Source of the DNA: Microbacteriaceae bacterium
Lineage (GTDB): Bacteria > Actinomycetota > Actinomycetes > Actinomycetales > Microbacteriaceae
Reading direction: 5' to 3'
DNA: 64,000 nucleotides
NCBI GenBank assembly: GCA_009780695.1
Contig: WQZN01000001.1
Span: 342,306 to 406,305, forward strand
Under the pieces are notes generated by a model. That model did not search any database and was not told the origin of the DNA. It saw only the letters and a program-made list of their open reading frames with translations. Positions 24,845 through 33,974 of the stretch are shown here, piece after piece; position 1 is the stretch's first letter; the number at the start of each line of letters is the position of its first letter. The position numbers and the translations under genes are program-made.

Positions 24845-26356
24845 GTGAGCACCGAGCAGATCGACCCCGACGTCGCCTACCGCGCCGCTTCCGGCCGCGA
24901 CCCGCGCTTCGACGGGCGGTTCTTCCTCGGCGTGACGACCACGGGCATCTACTGCCGCCCGTCGTGCCCCGCCCGCAAGCCGCTGCGCCGCAACGCGGTG
25001 TTCTTCCCGAGCGCCGCGGCCGCCGTCGCCGCGGGCTTCCGCGCGTGCAAGCGGTGCCGCCCCGACGCGCTGCCGGGCTCGCGGCACTGGGATGCCGGCG
25101 GCGATCTCGCGGCGCGCGCCGTGCGGGCGATCCGCGACGGGGCCGTCGACGAGCTCGGGGTCGCGGGGCTCGCCCAGCGCCTGTCCGTGTCGGAGCGGCA
25201 CCTGCACCGCGTGCTCGTGACCGAGGTCGGGGCATCCCCGGTGCAGCTCAACCGCACGCGCCGCGCGCACACCGCGCGCACCCTCGTCGAGCAGACCGAC
25301 CTGCCGCTCATCGACATCGCCTTCGCCGCCGGCTTCGGCAGTGTGCGGCAGTTCAACGACGTCATGCTCGCCGAGTTCGGCGCGCCGCCGTCGGCGTTCC
25401 GCCGCCCGGCCGCGGGTGCCGCAGGCCGGCCGAACCGAACCCCGACGAACGTCGTCGAGACCGAGGGCGCCCCGAGCTCGGACGCCGCACCCACCGTCGT
25501 GCTGCGCCTGCGGCACCGTGCCCCCTACGACGCCGAGGCCATGCGGGCCTTCCAGCGGGCACATGCCGTTCCCGGCATGGACGTCGTCGAGGCCGACGGC
25601 GGCTTCACCACCACCGTGCCCGCGGCGCACGGCCCGGCAGTCGCGACCGTGGACTGGGCGGCGTCCGCCGCTGATCACGTGACGGTGCGCATCCGGCCCG
25701 CCGACATCTCCGACCTGATGGCGATCGTCTCGAAGCTGCGGCGCTGGCTCGACCTCGACGCCGACCCGCAGCTGATCGCCGAGGCGCTCGGCCCCGACCC
25801 GGTCATCGGCCCGCTGATCGCGCGACGGGCCGGCCTGCGCGTGCCCGGGTCCCTCGACGGTGCGACGACCGCACTGCTCACCGTGATCGGCCAGGCGGTG
25901 TCGCTCGGCGCGGCACGCACCTTCGCCGGCCGACTCGTCGAGGCACTCGGCGAGCCGGTGGGCGACGGCGGCCTGCGTGCCTTCCCGGCCCCGAGGCGGG
26001 TGGCGGAGGCCGGCCCCGAGGCGCTGCGCGGGATCGGGCTCACGGGCGGTCGGGCCGCCGCACTGCACCGGGTCGCCGAGACGCTCGCCGGCGGGCTCGA
26101 CCTCAGCCCGGGCGCCGACCGCGCCGAAGCTCGCGCAGCACTCGTCGCGCTGCCCGGCATCGGGCCGTGGACGGCCGACTACATCACCCTCAGGGCCCTC
26201 GGCGACCCCGACGCCTTCGTGCCCGACGACCTCGTGCTCAAGAAGGCGCTCGCGGTGAAGACCGCCCGCCAGGCCGCCGCGATCGCCGCGGCCTGGTCGC
26301 CGTGGCGCGGGTACGCGGCGCTGCATCTCTGGACATCCGCTGCCTACCTGCCGTGA
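24845..26356 (+). CDS. Ada-type regulator fused to AlkA 3-methyladenine DNA glycosylase
   Basis: This 503-residue protein joins three parts. Residues 1-80 are the Ada methyl-phosphotriester sensor with a four-Cys zinc site at C37, C41, C68 and C71 (GIYCRPSCPARK, RACKRCRPD). Residues 100-190 are an AraC-type helix-turn-helix pair (GVAGLAQRLSVSERHLHRVL and DIAFAAGFGSVRQFNDVM). The C-terminal half is the AlkA glycosylase with helix-hairpin-helix LPGIGPWTADYITLRALG and catalytic Asp462 (FVPDDLVLKK). It should sense alkylated DNA, activate repair genes and itself excise alkylated bases. The O6-methylguanine transferase domain of E. coli Ada is absent. GTG 24845 starts where homology begins. Confidence 0.92.
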   Translation: MSTEQIDPDVAYRAASGRDPRFDGRFFLGVTTTGIYCRPSCPARKPLRRNAVFFPSAAAAVAAGFRACKRCRPDALPGSRHWDAGGDLAARAVRAIRDGAVDELGVAGLAQRLSVSERHLHRVLVTEVGASPVQLNRTRRAHTARTLVEQTDLPLIDIAFAAGFGSVRQFNDVMLAEFGAPPSAFRRPAAGAAGRPNRTPTNVVETEGAPSSDAAPTVVLRLRHRAPYDAEAMRAFQRAHAVPGMDVVEADGGFTTTVPAAHGPAVATVDWAASAADHVTVRIRPADISDLMAIVSKLRRWLDLDADPQLIAEALGPDPVIGPLIARRAGLRVPGSLDGATTALLTVIGQAVSLGAARTFAGRLVEALGEPVGDGGLRAFPAPRRVAEAGPEALRGIGLTGGRAAALHRVAETLAGGLDLSPGADRAEARAALVALPGIGPWTADYITLRALGDPDAFVPDDLVLKKALAVKTARQAAAIAAAWSPWRGYAALHLWTSAAYLP

Positions 26357-26395
26357 GAAAGCCCGCGCCCAGACACCGCCGGTACCGTTGAGGAA

Positions 26396-28090
26396 GTGCG
26401 AGCGAGGTGGATGTCAGCGGCGGCGGCCCTGCTGGCGCTCGCCCTCTCTGCCGCACCGGTCGCCGCCTTCGGTGCGACGCCGGCCCCGCACACGCCGCAG
26501 CCCGCGGCGGCAGCGACCCCCGGCGGCGCAGCCGCCCGGGCCTCCGCCGCCCGAACGTGCCCCGCCTATGAGTTCGTCGGGGCACGCGGGTCCGGCGAGG
26601 ACAACGGCATCGCCGAGTCGAAGCGCTACACCGCGAAGAACCCCACCTACGGCATGGGCGGCGAGGTCGCCGACGTCTACCGCCGCGTCGCCGAGACCGC
26701 GCAGGCGGCGGGCGTCCAGCTCGTGCCCTTCGGGGTGCCGTACCCCGCCGTCGGCATCGACGTCGTCAGCGGCGCCACGCTGTCGACGGGCTCGCTGGGC
26801 GTCTACACCAAGTCGGTCGAGCTCGGCGCGCACGCCGCCGCGGCCGAGATCGAGCGGGTCGCCCGTTCATGCGCGAGCACCCAGGTCATCGTGGCGGGCT
26901 ACTCGCAGGGCGCCCAGGCGTTGGTCGACGCCGTGCAGTCGCTGACGCCGGGCGCGCGGGCCCACGTCGTCGCCGCCGTGTTCTTCGGCAACACCTACTT
27001 CACCGCCTCGAACCCGCGCGACGACTACGGCAGCTACGACCCCGACCTCGACGGCTACCTCGCCCACGCAGGCGTGCTGCCGAGCGGGCAGGGCGCGGGC
27101 GCCGCATCCGGCACCGACTGGACGAAGGCCTTCGGCGGCGCCGCGATCTTCGACTACTGCCACGACGGCGACCCGATCTGCGGCCTCGTCGACGAGCGCA
27201 CCGTCGACGACCGCTCCTTCCCCGTGCGCGACTTCGCCCACATCGTCGCGGCGAGCTCGATCGACGGTGCCGAGCCGAACATCCTCACCGACCACACGAC
27301 ATACCTGCGCGGCGACACCGCCAATGCCGCGCAGCAGCTGCGCCAGCTGCTCGGCCTGCCGCTGGCGCCGTCGGGCGGGGCGCCGAGACCCGCCCTGACG
27401 AGCCCGCACTCGCAGGTCGCGGGCACCGAGTTCACGATCAACGCGGGCGGCACGCTGAGCGACCCGGTCGACCCGATCGTGACCTACCGCTGGACGACCG
27501 ACCCGGGTACCGTCGGCAGCCATGTCGTCTCGACGGCCGACCCGCTGTTCACGACGTCGTTCCTGAACCCGGGTACGCACGTCGTCCGCCTCGAGACCCT
27601 CACGGCGTCGGGCGAGAAGGGCACCGCCACCGCGAGCATCACGATCACGCCCGCGCCGACCAGCGCACCCGCGCAGCCGACCGATGTGCAGGCCATCGCG
27701 GGCGACGGCGCGGTGACCGTCACGTGGCCCGACACCACGGGCGCCGAGTTCTATGCCGTGGCGGATGCCTCGGGCCGCCTGCTCACGGCGTTCACGCCCC
27801 TCGTGCCCGGCCAGAGCCCCGTCTCGTGGACCGACAGCGGCCTGCGCAACGACCGCGAGCAGGCGTACCGCGTGTATGCCGTGAACGGAATGGGGCGCAG
27901 CATCGCGTCGGCCACCGTCACGGCGACGCCGCGCGCGGCATCCGATCGCCCCGTCACGGCGCCCGTGAAACTGCCGGTGCCCGCCGTCGCGCTCGTGGAA
28001 CCCGAGCTGACCTGGTCGGTCGGCCTCGGGCTGATCGCGATCGTGCTCGCGATCGGGCTGATCAGCTCGCCGCGCTCGCTTCGCCGCTGA
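26396..28090 (+). CDS. Cutinase-family serine esterase, membrane-anchored, with PKD/FnIII-like repeats
   Basis: The 564-residue exported protein has a signal peptide (about 1-26), then a cutinase-type alpha/beta hydrolase. The nucleophile elbow is VIVAGYSQGAQ with Ser170, the Asp lies in YCHDGDPICGLV flanked by disulfide Cys, and a His is in DFAHIVAAS. From about 330 comes a PKD-like domain (VTYRWTTDPGTV), then a fibronectin-III-like domain (AEFYAVADASG), and a C-terminal hydrophobic helix before SSPRSLRR, a probable membrane anchor. Cutinases cleave polyester or acyl esters at the cell surface. GTG 26396 or ATG 26411 may be the start. Confidence 0.85.
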   Translation: MRARWMSAAAALLALALSAAPVAAFGATPAPHTPQPAAAATPGGAAARASAARTCPAYEFVGARGSGEDNGIAESKRYTAKNPTYGMGGEVADVYRRVAETAQAAGVQLVPFGVPYPAVGIDVVSGATLSTGSLGVYTKSVELGAHAAAAEIERVARSCASTQVIVAGYSQGAQALVDAVQSLTPGARAHVVAAVFFGNTYFTASNPRDDYGSYDPDLDGYLAHAGVLPSGQGAGAASGTDWTKAFGGAAIFDYCHDGDPICGLVDERTVDDRSFPVRDFAHIVAASSIDGAEPNILTDHTTYLRGDTANAAQQLRQLLGLPLAPSGGAPRPALTSPHSQVAGTEFTINAGGTLSDPVDPIVTYRWTTDPGTVGSHVVSTADPLFTTSFLNPGTHVVRLETLTASGEKGTATASITITPAPTSAPAQPTDVQAIAGDGAVTVTWPDTTGAEFYAVADASGRLLTAFTPLVPGQSPVSWTDSGLRNDREQAYRVYAVNGMGRSIASATVTATPRAASDRPVTAPVKLPVPAVALVEPELTWSVGLGLIAIVLAIGLISSPRSLRR

Positions 28091-28631
28091 CGCCCACGAC
28101 TCCGCCGCCGGCGACACCGCCGACATCGTGCAGGTGGTGCACCACGTCGTGCAGGAAGTACGCCGCGAGGGTCTCGACGGTGAAGGTGGAGCCGTTGCTG
28201 CGTCGGCCCGTGCGCGCCAGCGCGGCATCCGGCACGAGCTCGAAGGCCGAGGCGATGCCGAGCCCGGCGTCGACCATCTCGATCGCGACGTGCTTGGGGT
28301 CCTGGCCGTTGTAGTCCTGCTCGACCTGCGTCGCGTCCTGATCCCAGTTCGCGAACTCCGGGTCGTCGAGCACGAGCATCAGGTTGAGGCGCGCATGCAT
28401 GATGCGGAATACGTCCCGGACGTGCGCCGCGTACTCCAGCGGCGACCAGGTCGCGTCATCGGGGCGCGTGTCGACCCCGTCGCCCGCGAGCACCGAGCGC
28501 CACCCGGCGAGGTTCTCGCGCACGGCCTCGGGAACGTCCCGGAACGAGACCGCCGCAGGGTCGAAGCCGCACTCGGGGCAGGGGCGCTCGAGCACCCAGG
28601 TCCAGTCCTTGTCATCCGGCGTGATGGGCAT
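28062..28631 (-). CDS. DinB-superfamily protein
   Basis: The 189-residue protein has the DinB four-helix fold: WSPLEYAAHVRDVFRIMHARL (residues 62-82) with one metal-ligand His, and HDVVHHLHDVGG near the C-terminus with the other His residues. The N-terminus WVLERPCPECGFDPAAV is typical of actinobacterial members annotated as maleylpyruvate-isomerase-like or methyltransferase. These bind a divalent metal and may be thiol-dependent transferases; function is unassigned. Its 3' end overlaps the convergent cutinase gene by 29 bp. Confidence 0.83.
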   Translation of the reverse strand: MPITPDDKDWTWVLERPCPECGFDPAAVSFRDVPEAVRENLAGWRSVLAGDGVDTRPDDATWSPLEYAAHVRDVFRIMHARLNLMLVLDDPEFANWDQDATQVEQDYNGQDPKHVAIEMVDAGLGIASAFELVPDAALARTGRRSNGSTFTVETLAAYFLHDVVHHLHDVGGVAGGGVVGVSGEASAAS

Positions 28632-28700
28632 GCGCCCAGTATGGCAACGGATGCCCCGCCACCGCGCCCTCTGCGCTCAGTCCACCCGCGCGGCGCCGGC

Positions 28701-30059
28701 TCAGTACGACGGCTGGATCGCCGCGATCGCCTTGAGCCCCGCGTTCGTCAGCGCACCCTTCGCGGCGTTGCAGCCGGCCTCGTGCGGCAGCACCTGCGCG
28801 AGCTGGCTCGCCGACCACGGCAGCGAGATGTTCGGTGCCTTCTGCCCGGCACGTGCGGGGGCCTTCGACCCGATCGACGCGAGCTGCAGGGCCGCAAGCC
28901 GCGCGAAGTTCGCCCCGGGGCCCGAGTCGTTGACCATGATCACCACGGTCAGCCCTGAGGCGGGGTCGCTGTAGGCGGCGGTCAGCGTGCCGGGCACGGC
29001 ACTCGCATGGCCGATGAGCGGGCCCATCTTCTCGACGCCGAGCCCGTAGCCGGCCCATGACGGCATCGAGGCCGACATCGGCGCGGCCTTCTGCTGCTCC
29101 GCCGCGTCGGTCTTCGAGCGCAGCAGGGTTCCGGCGGCGACCGCATGCGCGAGCGACGCCGTGTCGTCGAGGTTGCTCACGATGCCGCCCGCCTGCTGCA
29201 GGGCCGACGGCGACAGCCTGCTCTCGTCGTCCGTGACCTTGCAGTCGAGCGCGCCCGTCACGACATTGCGATCGGGTGCATAGGTCGACATGGTGGGTGA
29301 CGGCAGCTTGCCCGAGCTCGGGTAGGTGGTGGTGTCGGCGATGCCGAGCGGCGCGGTCACATAGGTCGCGTACAGCTGCGACCAGCTCGTGTTCGTGGCC
29401 GCCTGCAGCGCCATGCCCAGCAGCACGAAGCCCGCGTTCGAGTACTCCCACTTCGCCGCGGCGCTCGTGGCGCCCGACGACCCCATCGCGCTGTTCACGA
29501 GCTCGAGCGCCTCCCACGGGCGCGTCGGGTTGGTGACCAGCTGCGGCGTGAGCGAGGCCCAGTAGTCGCCGAGCCCCGACGTGTTGCGGCAGAGGTCGCC
29601 GAGTCGCAGGCCGTTGATGCCGACCATGCGCGGCAGGTACTTCGAGACCTCGTCCTCGAGCCCCACCTTGTGGGCGGCCGCCAGGTCGAGCAGCACGGTG
29701 CAGCTGAGCGGCTTGGTCAGCGAGCCGATGCGGAACGACGCGTCGGCGACCACCGCGGGGGCGCCCTTCTCATTCGAGACGGTGCCGGTGGCCGTGGTCC
29801 AGGTGCCGGCCCACGGGGCCCAGACGCCCGCGACGCCGCCGGTGGCGCCCGAGAGCTTCACGGCGTTGGCCAGCACGGCCTGCAGCTGCGTGGCCACGGC
29901 AGCAGGCATCCGCGGGTCGGTGTGCGAACCGATCGCCTCGACGGTGGCGCCGCCACCGGAGCCGGCGCTGCAGGCCGCCAGCAGCACGACGCTCACCCCG
30001 AGCGCCACCACCGCCAGCCCCCGACGCATTCCACGCCCCACGGCTCCCGCCGTCGCCAT
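28701..30059 (-). CDS. Beta-lactamase-family serine hydrolase, lipoprotein
   Basis: The 452-residue protein has a signal peptide with lipobox LLAAC near residue 30, so it is anchored outside the membrane. The class C beta-lactamase / D,D-peptidase fold shows the nucleophile motif GSLTKP (Ser-x-x-Lys), the second motif WEYSNAGF (Tyr-Ser-Asn) and a C-terminal IGHASAVPG in the third-motif position. Such proteins are D-alanyl-D-alanine carboxypeptidases, esterases or beta-lactamase relatives. ATG 30059 has GAGGGG 8 bp upstream. It is a single gene with no clear operon partner. Confidence 0.86.
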   Translation of the reverse strand: MATAGAVGRGMRRGLAVVALGVSVVLLAACSAGSGGGATVEAIGSHTDPRMPAAVATQLQAVLANAVKLSGATGGVAGVWAPWAGTWTTATGTVSNEKGAPAVVADASFRIGSLTKPLSCTVLLDLAAAHKVGLEDEVSKYLPRMVGINGLRLGDLCRNTSGLGDYWASLTPQLVTNPTRPWEALELVNSAMGSSGATSAAAKWEYSNAGFVLLGMALQAATNTSWSQLYATYVTAPLGIADTTTYPSSGKLPSPTMSTYAPDRNVVTGALDCKVTDDESRLSPSALQQAGGIVSNLDDTASLAHAVAAGTLLRSKTDAAEQQKAAPMSASMPSWAGYGLGVEKMGPLIGHASAVPGTLTAAYSDPASGLTVVIMVNDSGPGANFARLAALQLASIGSKAPARAGQKAPNISLPWSASQLAQVLPHEAGCNAAKGALTNAGLKAIAAIQPSY

Positions 30060-30200
30060 ACGCACCACCCCTCGTGCCGACCACCCTCGTTCTCGTGAGT
30101 CTATGGGACGGGGAAGTGCGGCTCCCGGGCCGGGTCCGGTCACGTGAACCGATCGTTATACCCGCGTCGGGAACGCGAAGACGACCTGCGCTGCCGATTG

Positions 30201-31502
30201 CTACGCGTCGGCCGGGGCCACGCGCGGCGCGCGTCCGGCATCCGCCATGAATCGCTCGACGTCCTTGTCGACCCACACGTCGGCGGGCCGCAGCGGCCGC
30301 GTCAGATAGAGCCCCTCGAGCGCGGTGATGCGGCTCAGGGCCACATAGGTCTGGCCCGGGCTGAACGCACGCGACCCCAGGTCGACGATCGCCTGGTCGT
30401 AGGTCTTGCCCTGCGACTTGTGGATCGTCACCGCCCACGCGAGCCGCAGCGGGAACTGCGTGAACTCGGCGACGACGTCCTTCGTCAGCTTCTTCTGCAC
30501 GGGGTCGTAGTTGTACTTGTGCCGTTCCCACGTGGTGGGCTCGACCTCATAGGTCACGCCGTCGACCTCGACGTGCACGTTCTCCTTGATGCGGATGACG
30601 GTGCCGATCGACCCGTTCACCCACCGCACCTCGCCCTGCCCCTGGGTGTCGTTGCGCAGGAACATGACCTGCGCGCCGACCTTGAGCTCGAGCGCCTCGT
30701 CCGCGGGGTAGTTGCGCCCCCCGAAGTCGCCGCTGATCTCGGCCTTCGCAGTCTGCAGGCGCCCCGGCAGCCGCTTGATCCGCGCCTCGTTGATGCGGTT
30801 GACCGCGTCGTTGCGGCTCGCGAGCGTGATCGGCCCGTCGGTCGGGGCGGGGCGCGCGCCGACGTCGTTGAGCCGGTCGGCGATCTGCTTGGTGACCATG
30901 CCGTGCCGCACGGCGTTGAGCATGTACTTGAACTCCGACTCGTGCTGCCGGTGCACCTCGACGAGCTCGACGATCTTGAGGTCGGCCTCGAGCCACACCT
31001 TCGCGTCGAAGAACCACAGCGAGCGGTAGGTGTCGGCGAAGTACTGACGTTCCTCGGGGCTGCCCGGCACCGGCGCGAGCTGGTACGGGTCCCCGAAGAG
31101 CACGACCTGCACGCCGCCGAACGGCTGCGCGCGCTTGCGCGCCTGGCGCAGGCTGCGGTCGACGGCATCCATCAGATCGGCATTGACCATCGACACCTCG
31201 TCGATCACGAGGGTGTCGATCGTGTTGAGCAACTTCTTCAGCTCGTCGGACTGGTCGATCGCGTGATCGGCGATGACGCCGATCGGCAGCCGGAACAGCG
31301 AGTGGATCGTCTGGCCGCCGACGTTGAGCGCGGCGACGCCCGTGGGCGCACAGATCACGATCTGCTTGTCCGTGTTCCACGCGAGGTGGTTCAGCAGCGT
31401 CGACTTGCCCGTGCCGGCGCGGCCGGTGACGAAGACGTGCTCGCGCGTCTTCTCGATCAGGTCGTAGACGGCCTGTTGTTCACGAGAGAGCTTCTGAGCC
31501 AC
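30201..31502 (-). CDS. Pif1/RecD-like superfamily 1B DNA helicase
   Basis: The 433-residue ATPase has Walker A GRAGTGKST at residues 27-35, motif Ia APTGVAALNVGGQTIHS, Walker B DTLVIDEVSMV, motif III LFGDPYQLAPV and the C-terminal motifs AWAVTIHKSQGKTYD and YVALSRITALEGLYL. This is the Pif1 pattern, a 5'-to-3' helicase that unwinds forked DNA and G-quadruplexes. It lacks the RecD2 N-terminal domains. It is cytoplasmic. A small membrane-protein gene lies 64 bp upstream and is probably unrelated. Confidence 0.92.
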   Translation of the reverse strand: MAQKLSREQQAVYDLIEKTREHVFVTGRAGTGKSTLLNHLAWNTDKQIVICAPTGVAALNVGGQTIHSLFRLPIGVIADHAIDQSDELKKLLNTIDTLVIDEVSMVNADLMDAVDRSLRQARKRAQPFGGVQVVLFGDPYQLAPVPGSPEERQYFADTYRSLWFFDAKVWLEADLKIVELVEVHRQHESEFKYMLNAVRHGMVTKQIADRLNDVGARPAPTDGPITLASRNDAVNRINEARIKRLPGRLQTAKAEISGDFGGRNYPADEALELKVGAQVMFLRNDTQGQGEVRWVNGSIGTVIRIKENVHVEVDGVTYEVEPTTWERHKYNYDPVQKKLTKDVVAEFTQFPLRLAWAVTIHKSQGKTYDQAIVDLGSRAFSPGQTYVALSRITALEGLYLTRPLRPADVWVDKDVERFMADAGRAPRVAPADA

Positions 31503-31566
31503 CGGAACAGATTAGTTCGCGGGATGCCTCACGCCCGGCTCATCCACAGGGCACGGCATGCCGTTC

Positions 31567-31779
31567 TCAGAACCCGCCCGGCCCCTGGTTCCGCACCCGC
31601 TGATACGTCTTCATCTCGACGAGCTGGTCATTGACGCGACGCTGCTCGTCCTCATCCGGGGCGGGGGAGCGGAACAGCGCGGTCTTGGGCACCTTCCGGC
31701 GCCGGGACTGGATCAGCCCGCCCACGAGCAGGGCGAGCACTGCGAGGCCGAACACCCAGGCGAGGATCGTCGCGATCAT
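31567..31779 (-). CDS. Small single-span membrane protein
   Basis: The 70-residue protein starts ATG 31779 with one hydrophobic helix (IATILAWVFGLAVLALLVGG) then a basic RRRK and a charged cytoplasmic tail ending QGPGGF. It follows the CopD/CtaG gene after 22 bp on the same strand, so may be expressed with it. No family was recognised. Confidence 0.7.
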   Translation of the reverse strand: MIATILAWVFGLAVLALLVGGLIQSRRRKVPKTALFRSPAPDEDEQRRVNDQLVEMKTYQRVRNQGPGGF

Positions 31780-31801
31780 GCCCGCATCATAGGCTCGGGG
31801 C

Positions 31802-33769
31802 TCAGCGGCGGGAAGCGTCCCGCTCCGCCATCCGCGCGAGCATCGCGTTGTACTGCTCGATGTCGGCGTTGCCGCTGCGATCGGATGCACGGTCCGTGCG
31901 CTTCGTCTCGCGGGCGTCGCTGTGGCTCCACTGGATCGCCACGATGATCGCCAGCGCGAGCGTCGGGATCTCGCCGATGCTCCACGCGATGCCGCCGGCG
32001 AGGTACTGGTCCTGCATCGGCGACGCACCCCAGGTGCGCCCCATCGCCCCGAACCAGTCGGCGAGGAACAGGCCGTCCGCGGTCATGATCGTCAGGCCGA
32101 AGAACGCGTGCAGCACCATCGTGCCGAGCAGCAGCACGAGACGGAACGGCCATGCGAGCCGGAACGGCACCGGGTCGATGCCGATGAGCGACTGCACGAA
32201 GAGATATCCGGTGACCAGGAAATGAGCGATCATCCACTCGTGGCCGATGTGGTTCTCGGTCGCCCAGCGGAACAGCGGCGAGTAGTAGAACACCCACAGG
32301 CTGCCGGCGAAGAGCACGGCCGCGACGAAGGGGTTGGCGAGCACGCCGGCGTAGCGGCTGTGCACCGCGAGCAGGATCCACTCGCGACCGCCGCGCGAGC
32401 CGTCCGCGCGCTTCTTGATCGCGCGCGCCGCGAGCGTGACGGGGGCGCCGGGCACGAGCAGCAGCGGCACGAGCATCGTGAGCACCATGTGCATCGCCAT
32501 GTGCGCCGAGAACAGGTAGTCGACGTAGACGGCGATGCCGCCGTTGGTGATGTATGCCAGCACGAGCATGCCGGCGATCCAGCTGATCGTGCGCCCGAGC
32601 GGCCAGGCGTCGCCGCGGCGGCGCAGGCGCACGACGCCCGCGACGTAGAAGAAGACGCCGAAGACGCAGGCGAGCAGCCAGACCGGGTCGACGTTCGCCC
32701 CGAACACCAGCGTCGTGAGGGTCTCGGCGGGCGGCAGCGGCTGGCCCGTGAGGATCTCGGCGGGCGAGGTGCCCCCGGCGACCTGCTTGACGGGCGTCGC
32801 GGTGCGCGCGAGCGCCACGGCGATGCCCGACGCGAGACCCATGAAGGCGAGCTCGGCGGTCACGAGCACCCAGAACGGGCCGCGGCCGGATGCCGTGCGC
32901 AGCCGCCCGGTGAGCCAGCGGCGCTGCAGCACACCGAACAGCCCCAGCACGACGAGCACCGTCGCCTTGCCGATCACGAGCACGCCGTACGGGGTCAGCA
33001 GCGCCGCCCATGTCCCGACGCGCAGCTCGGCACTCAGGTAGCCGCTGAAGGCGACGACGACGAAGCAGATGAGCGCGAGGCTCGAATAGCGGCCGAGCAC
33101 GATCGGCAGCCGGTCGCCCTCGAGGGTGTTGCGGATCAGCACGAGCGTGAGCAGACCGCCGATCCACACGGCGGCGCCGACGATGTGCAGGCCGAGCGAT
33201 GTGATCGCGAGATTGTGGCCGGATGTCCCGGCGGCGTGTCCCTGCAGCGCGATCGGCACGAGCGAGCCGAGGGCGAGCACGAACACCGCGACGAGCCACG
33301 CCTGGCCGCGCACCGCGAAGGCGAGCACGGTCACGAGCGCGGCGAGCAGTGTCGTGACGCCCCACGCCTGGCCGAGGGAGATCTGCGTGACGAACTGCAG
33401 GAACTGGTCGCTGAAGTCCTGCGTTCCGGCGAGGGGGGTGCCCGTCGCGTCGCTGAACGAGAGCACCGTGGCGGCGGCCGAGGCGACCGTCATGACGGCC
33501 GCCGATGCCGCGGCGACATCCAGCGCCTTCCCGAACTCCGGCTTCTTCGGGCTCAGTGCGAACAGTGCGAGCAGCAGCGCGCCGATCGCCCCCGCCGCGG
33601 AGAGGTCGACGAAGAGCTTCACGAGCGGCAGGCCCCAGCGCACGATGGGCCCGGGGTCGCTCAGAGCGAGGGGGGCGCTGCCGCCGCCGAAGGCGAGTGC
33701 GGCGAGGGATGCCACGAGCGCCGCGACCACGAGCACGACCGGCCCTGCGACACGCTGCACTCGATTCAC
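31802..33769 (-). CDS. Fused CopD copper-resistance / CtaG cytochrome oxidase assembly membrane protein
   Basis: The 655-residue polytopic protein joins two modules. The N-terminal half has about eight helices with GLHIVGAAVWIGGLLTLVLI, the CopD motif with metal-binding His. The C-terminal half (from about residue 350) is a caa3_CtaG domain with FSAHMAMHMVLTMLVPLLLV, NHIGHEWMIAHFLVTGYLF and LHAFFGLTIM carrying conserved His residues. The fusion is common in actinobacteria and is thought to move copper for cytochrome c oxidase assembly. GTG 33769 is the start. No copper-responsive regulator is adjacent. Confidence 0.9.
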   Translation of the reverse strand: MNRVQRVAGPVVLVVAALVASLAALAFGGGSAPLALSDPGPIVRWGLPLVKLFVDLSAAGAIGALLLALFALSPKKPEFGKALDVAAASAAVMTVASAAATVLSFSDATGTPLAGTQDFSDQFLQFVTQISLGQAWGVTTLLAALVTVLAFAVRGQAWLVAVFVLALGSLVPIALQGHAAGTSGHNLAITSLGLHIVGAAVWIGGLLTLVLIRNTLEGDRLPIVLGRYSSLALICFVVVAFSGYLSAELRVGTWAALLTPYGVLVIGKATVLVVLGLFGVLQRRWLTGRLRTASGRGPFWVLVTAELAFMGLASGIAVALARTATPVKQVAGGTSPAEILTGQPLPPAETLTTLVFGANVDPVWLLACVFGVFFYVAGVVRLRRRGDAWPLGRTISWIAGMLVLAYITNGGIAVYVDYLFSAHMAMHMVLTMLVPLLLVPGAPVTLAARAIKKRADGSRGGREWILLAVHSRYAGVLANPFVAAVLFAGSLWVFYYSPLFRWATENHIGHEWMIAHFLVTGYLFVQSLIGIDPVPFRLAWPFRLVLLLGTMVLHAFFGLTIMTADGLFLADWFGAMGRTWGASPMQDQYLAGGIAWSIGEIPTLALAIIVAIQWSHSDARETKRTDRASDRSGNADIEQYNAMLARMAERDASRR

Positions 33770-33847
33770 GAAGCAAGGTTATTGCGCGGAATCTGTGCGT
33801 TCTTCGGGGGCGCGGCCCCGGCATCCGCCCCGCCGCCCTCGCCACTG

Positions 33848-33918
33848 CCCCGAAGTGTGAGTTCGGGCTGCCCCCTCGCGGCGTCGACGACCCGAAGTGC
33901 ACCCTCGTGGCAGTTCGG
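33848..33918. repeat. REP-like palindrome, family 1, copy C
   Basis: AAGTGTGAGTTCGGGCTGCC and the following CCCTCGCG (33853-33880) are identical to copy B. The right half contains CCCGAAGTGC and a degraded complement. It lies between the CopD/CtaG start and the HU terminator. Confidence 0.8.
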
Positions 33919-33927
33919 TCCGACACA

Positions 33928-33961
33928 GAGAGGGCGCCCACCGACAGGTGGGCGCCCTCTC
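33928..33961 (-). terminator. Terminator of the HU gene
   Basis: A perfect 15-bp stem (33928-33942 with 33947-33961) and 4-nt loop lies 13 bp after the HU stop on the minus strand. The T-run is weak, as is usual in this G+C-rich genome. Confidence 0.85.
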
Positions 33962-33974
33962 GTGTGAGGCTGTC

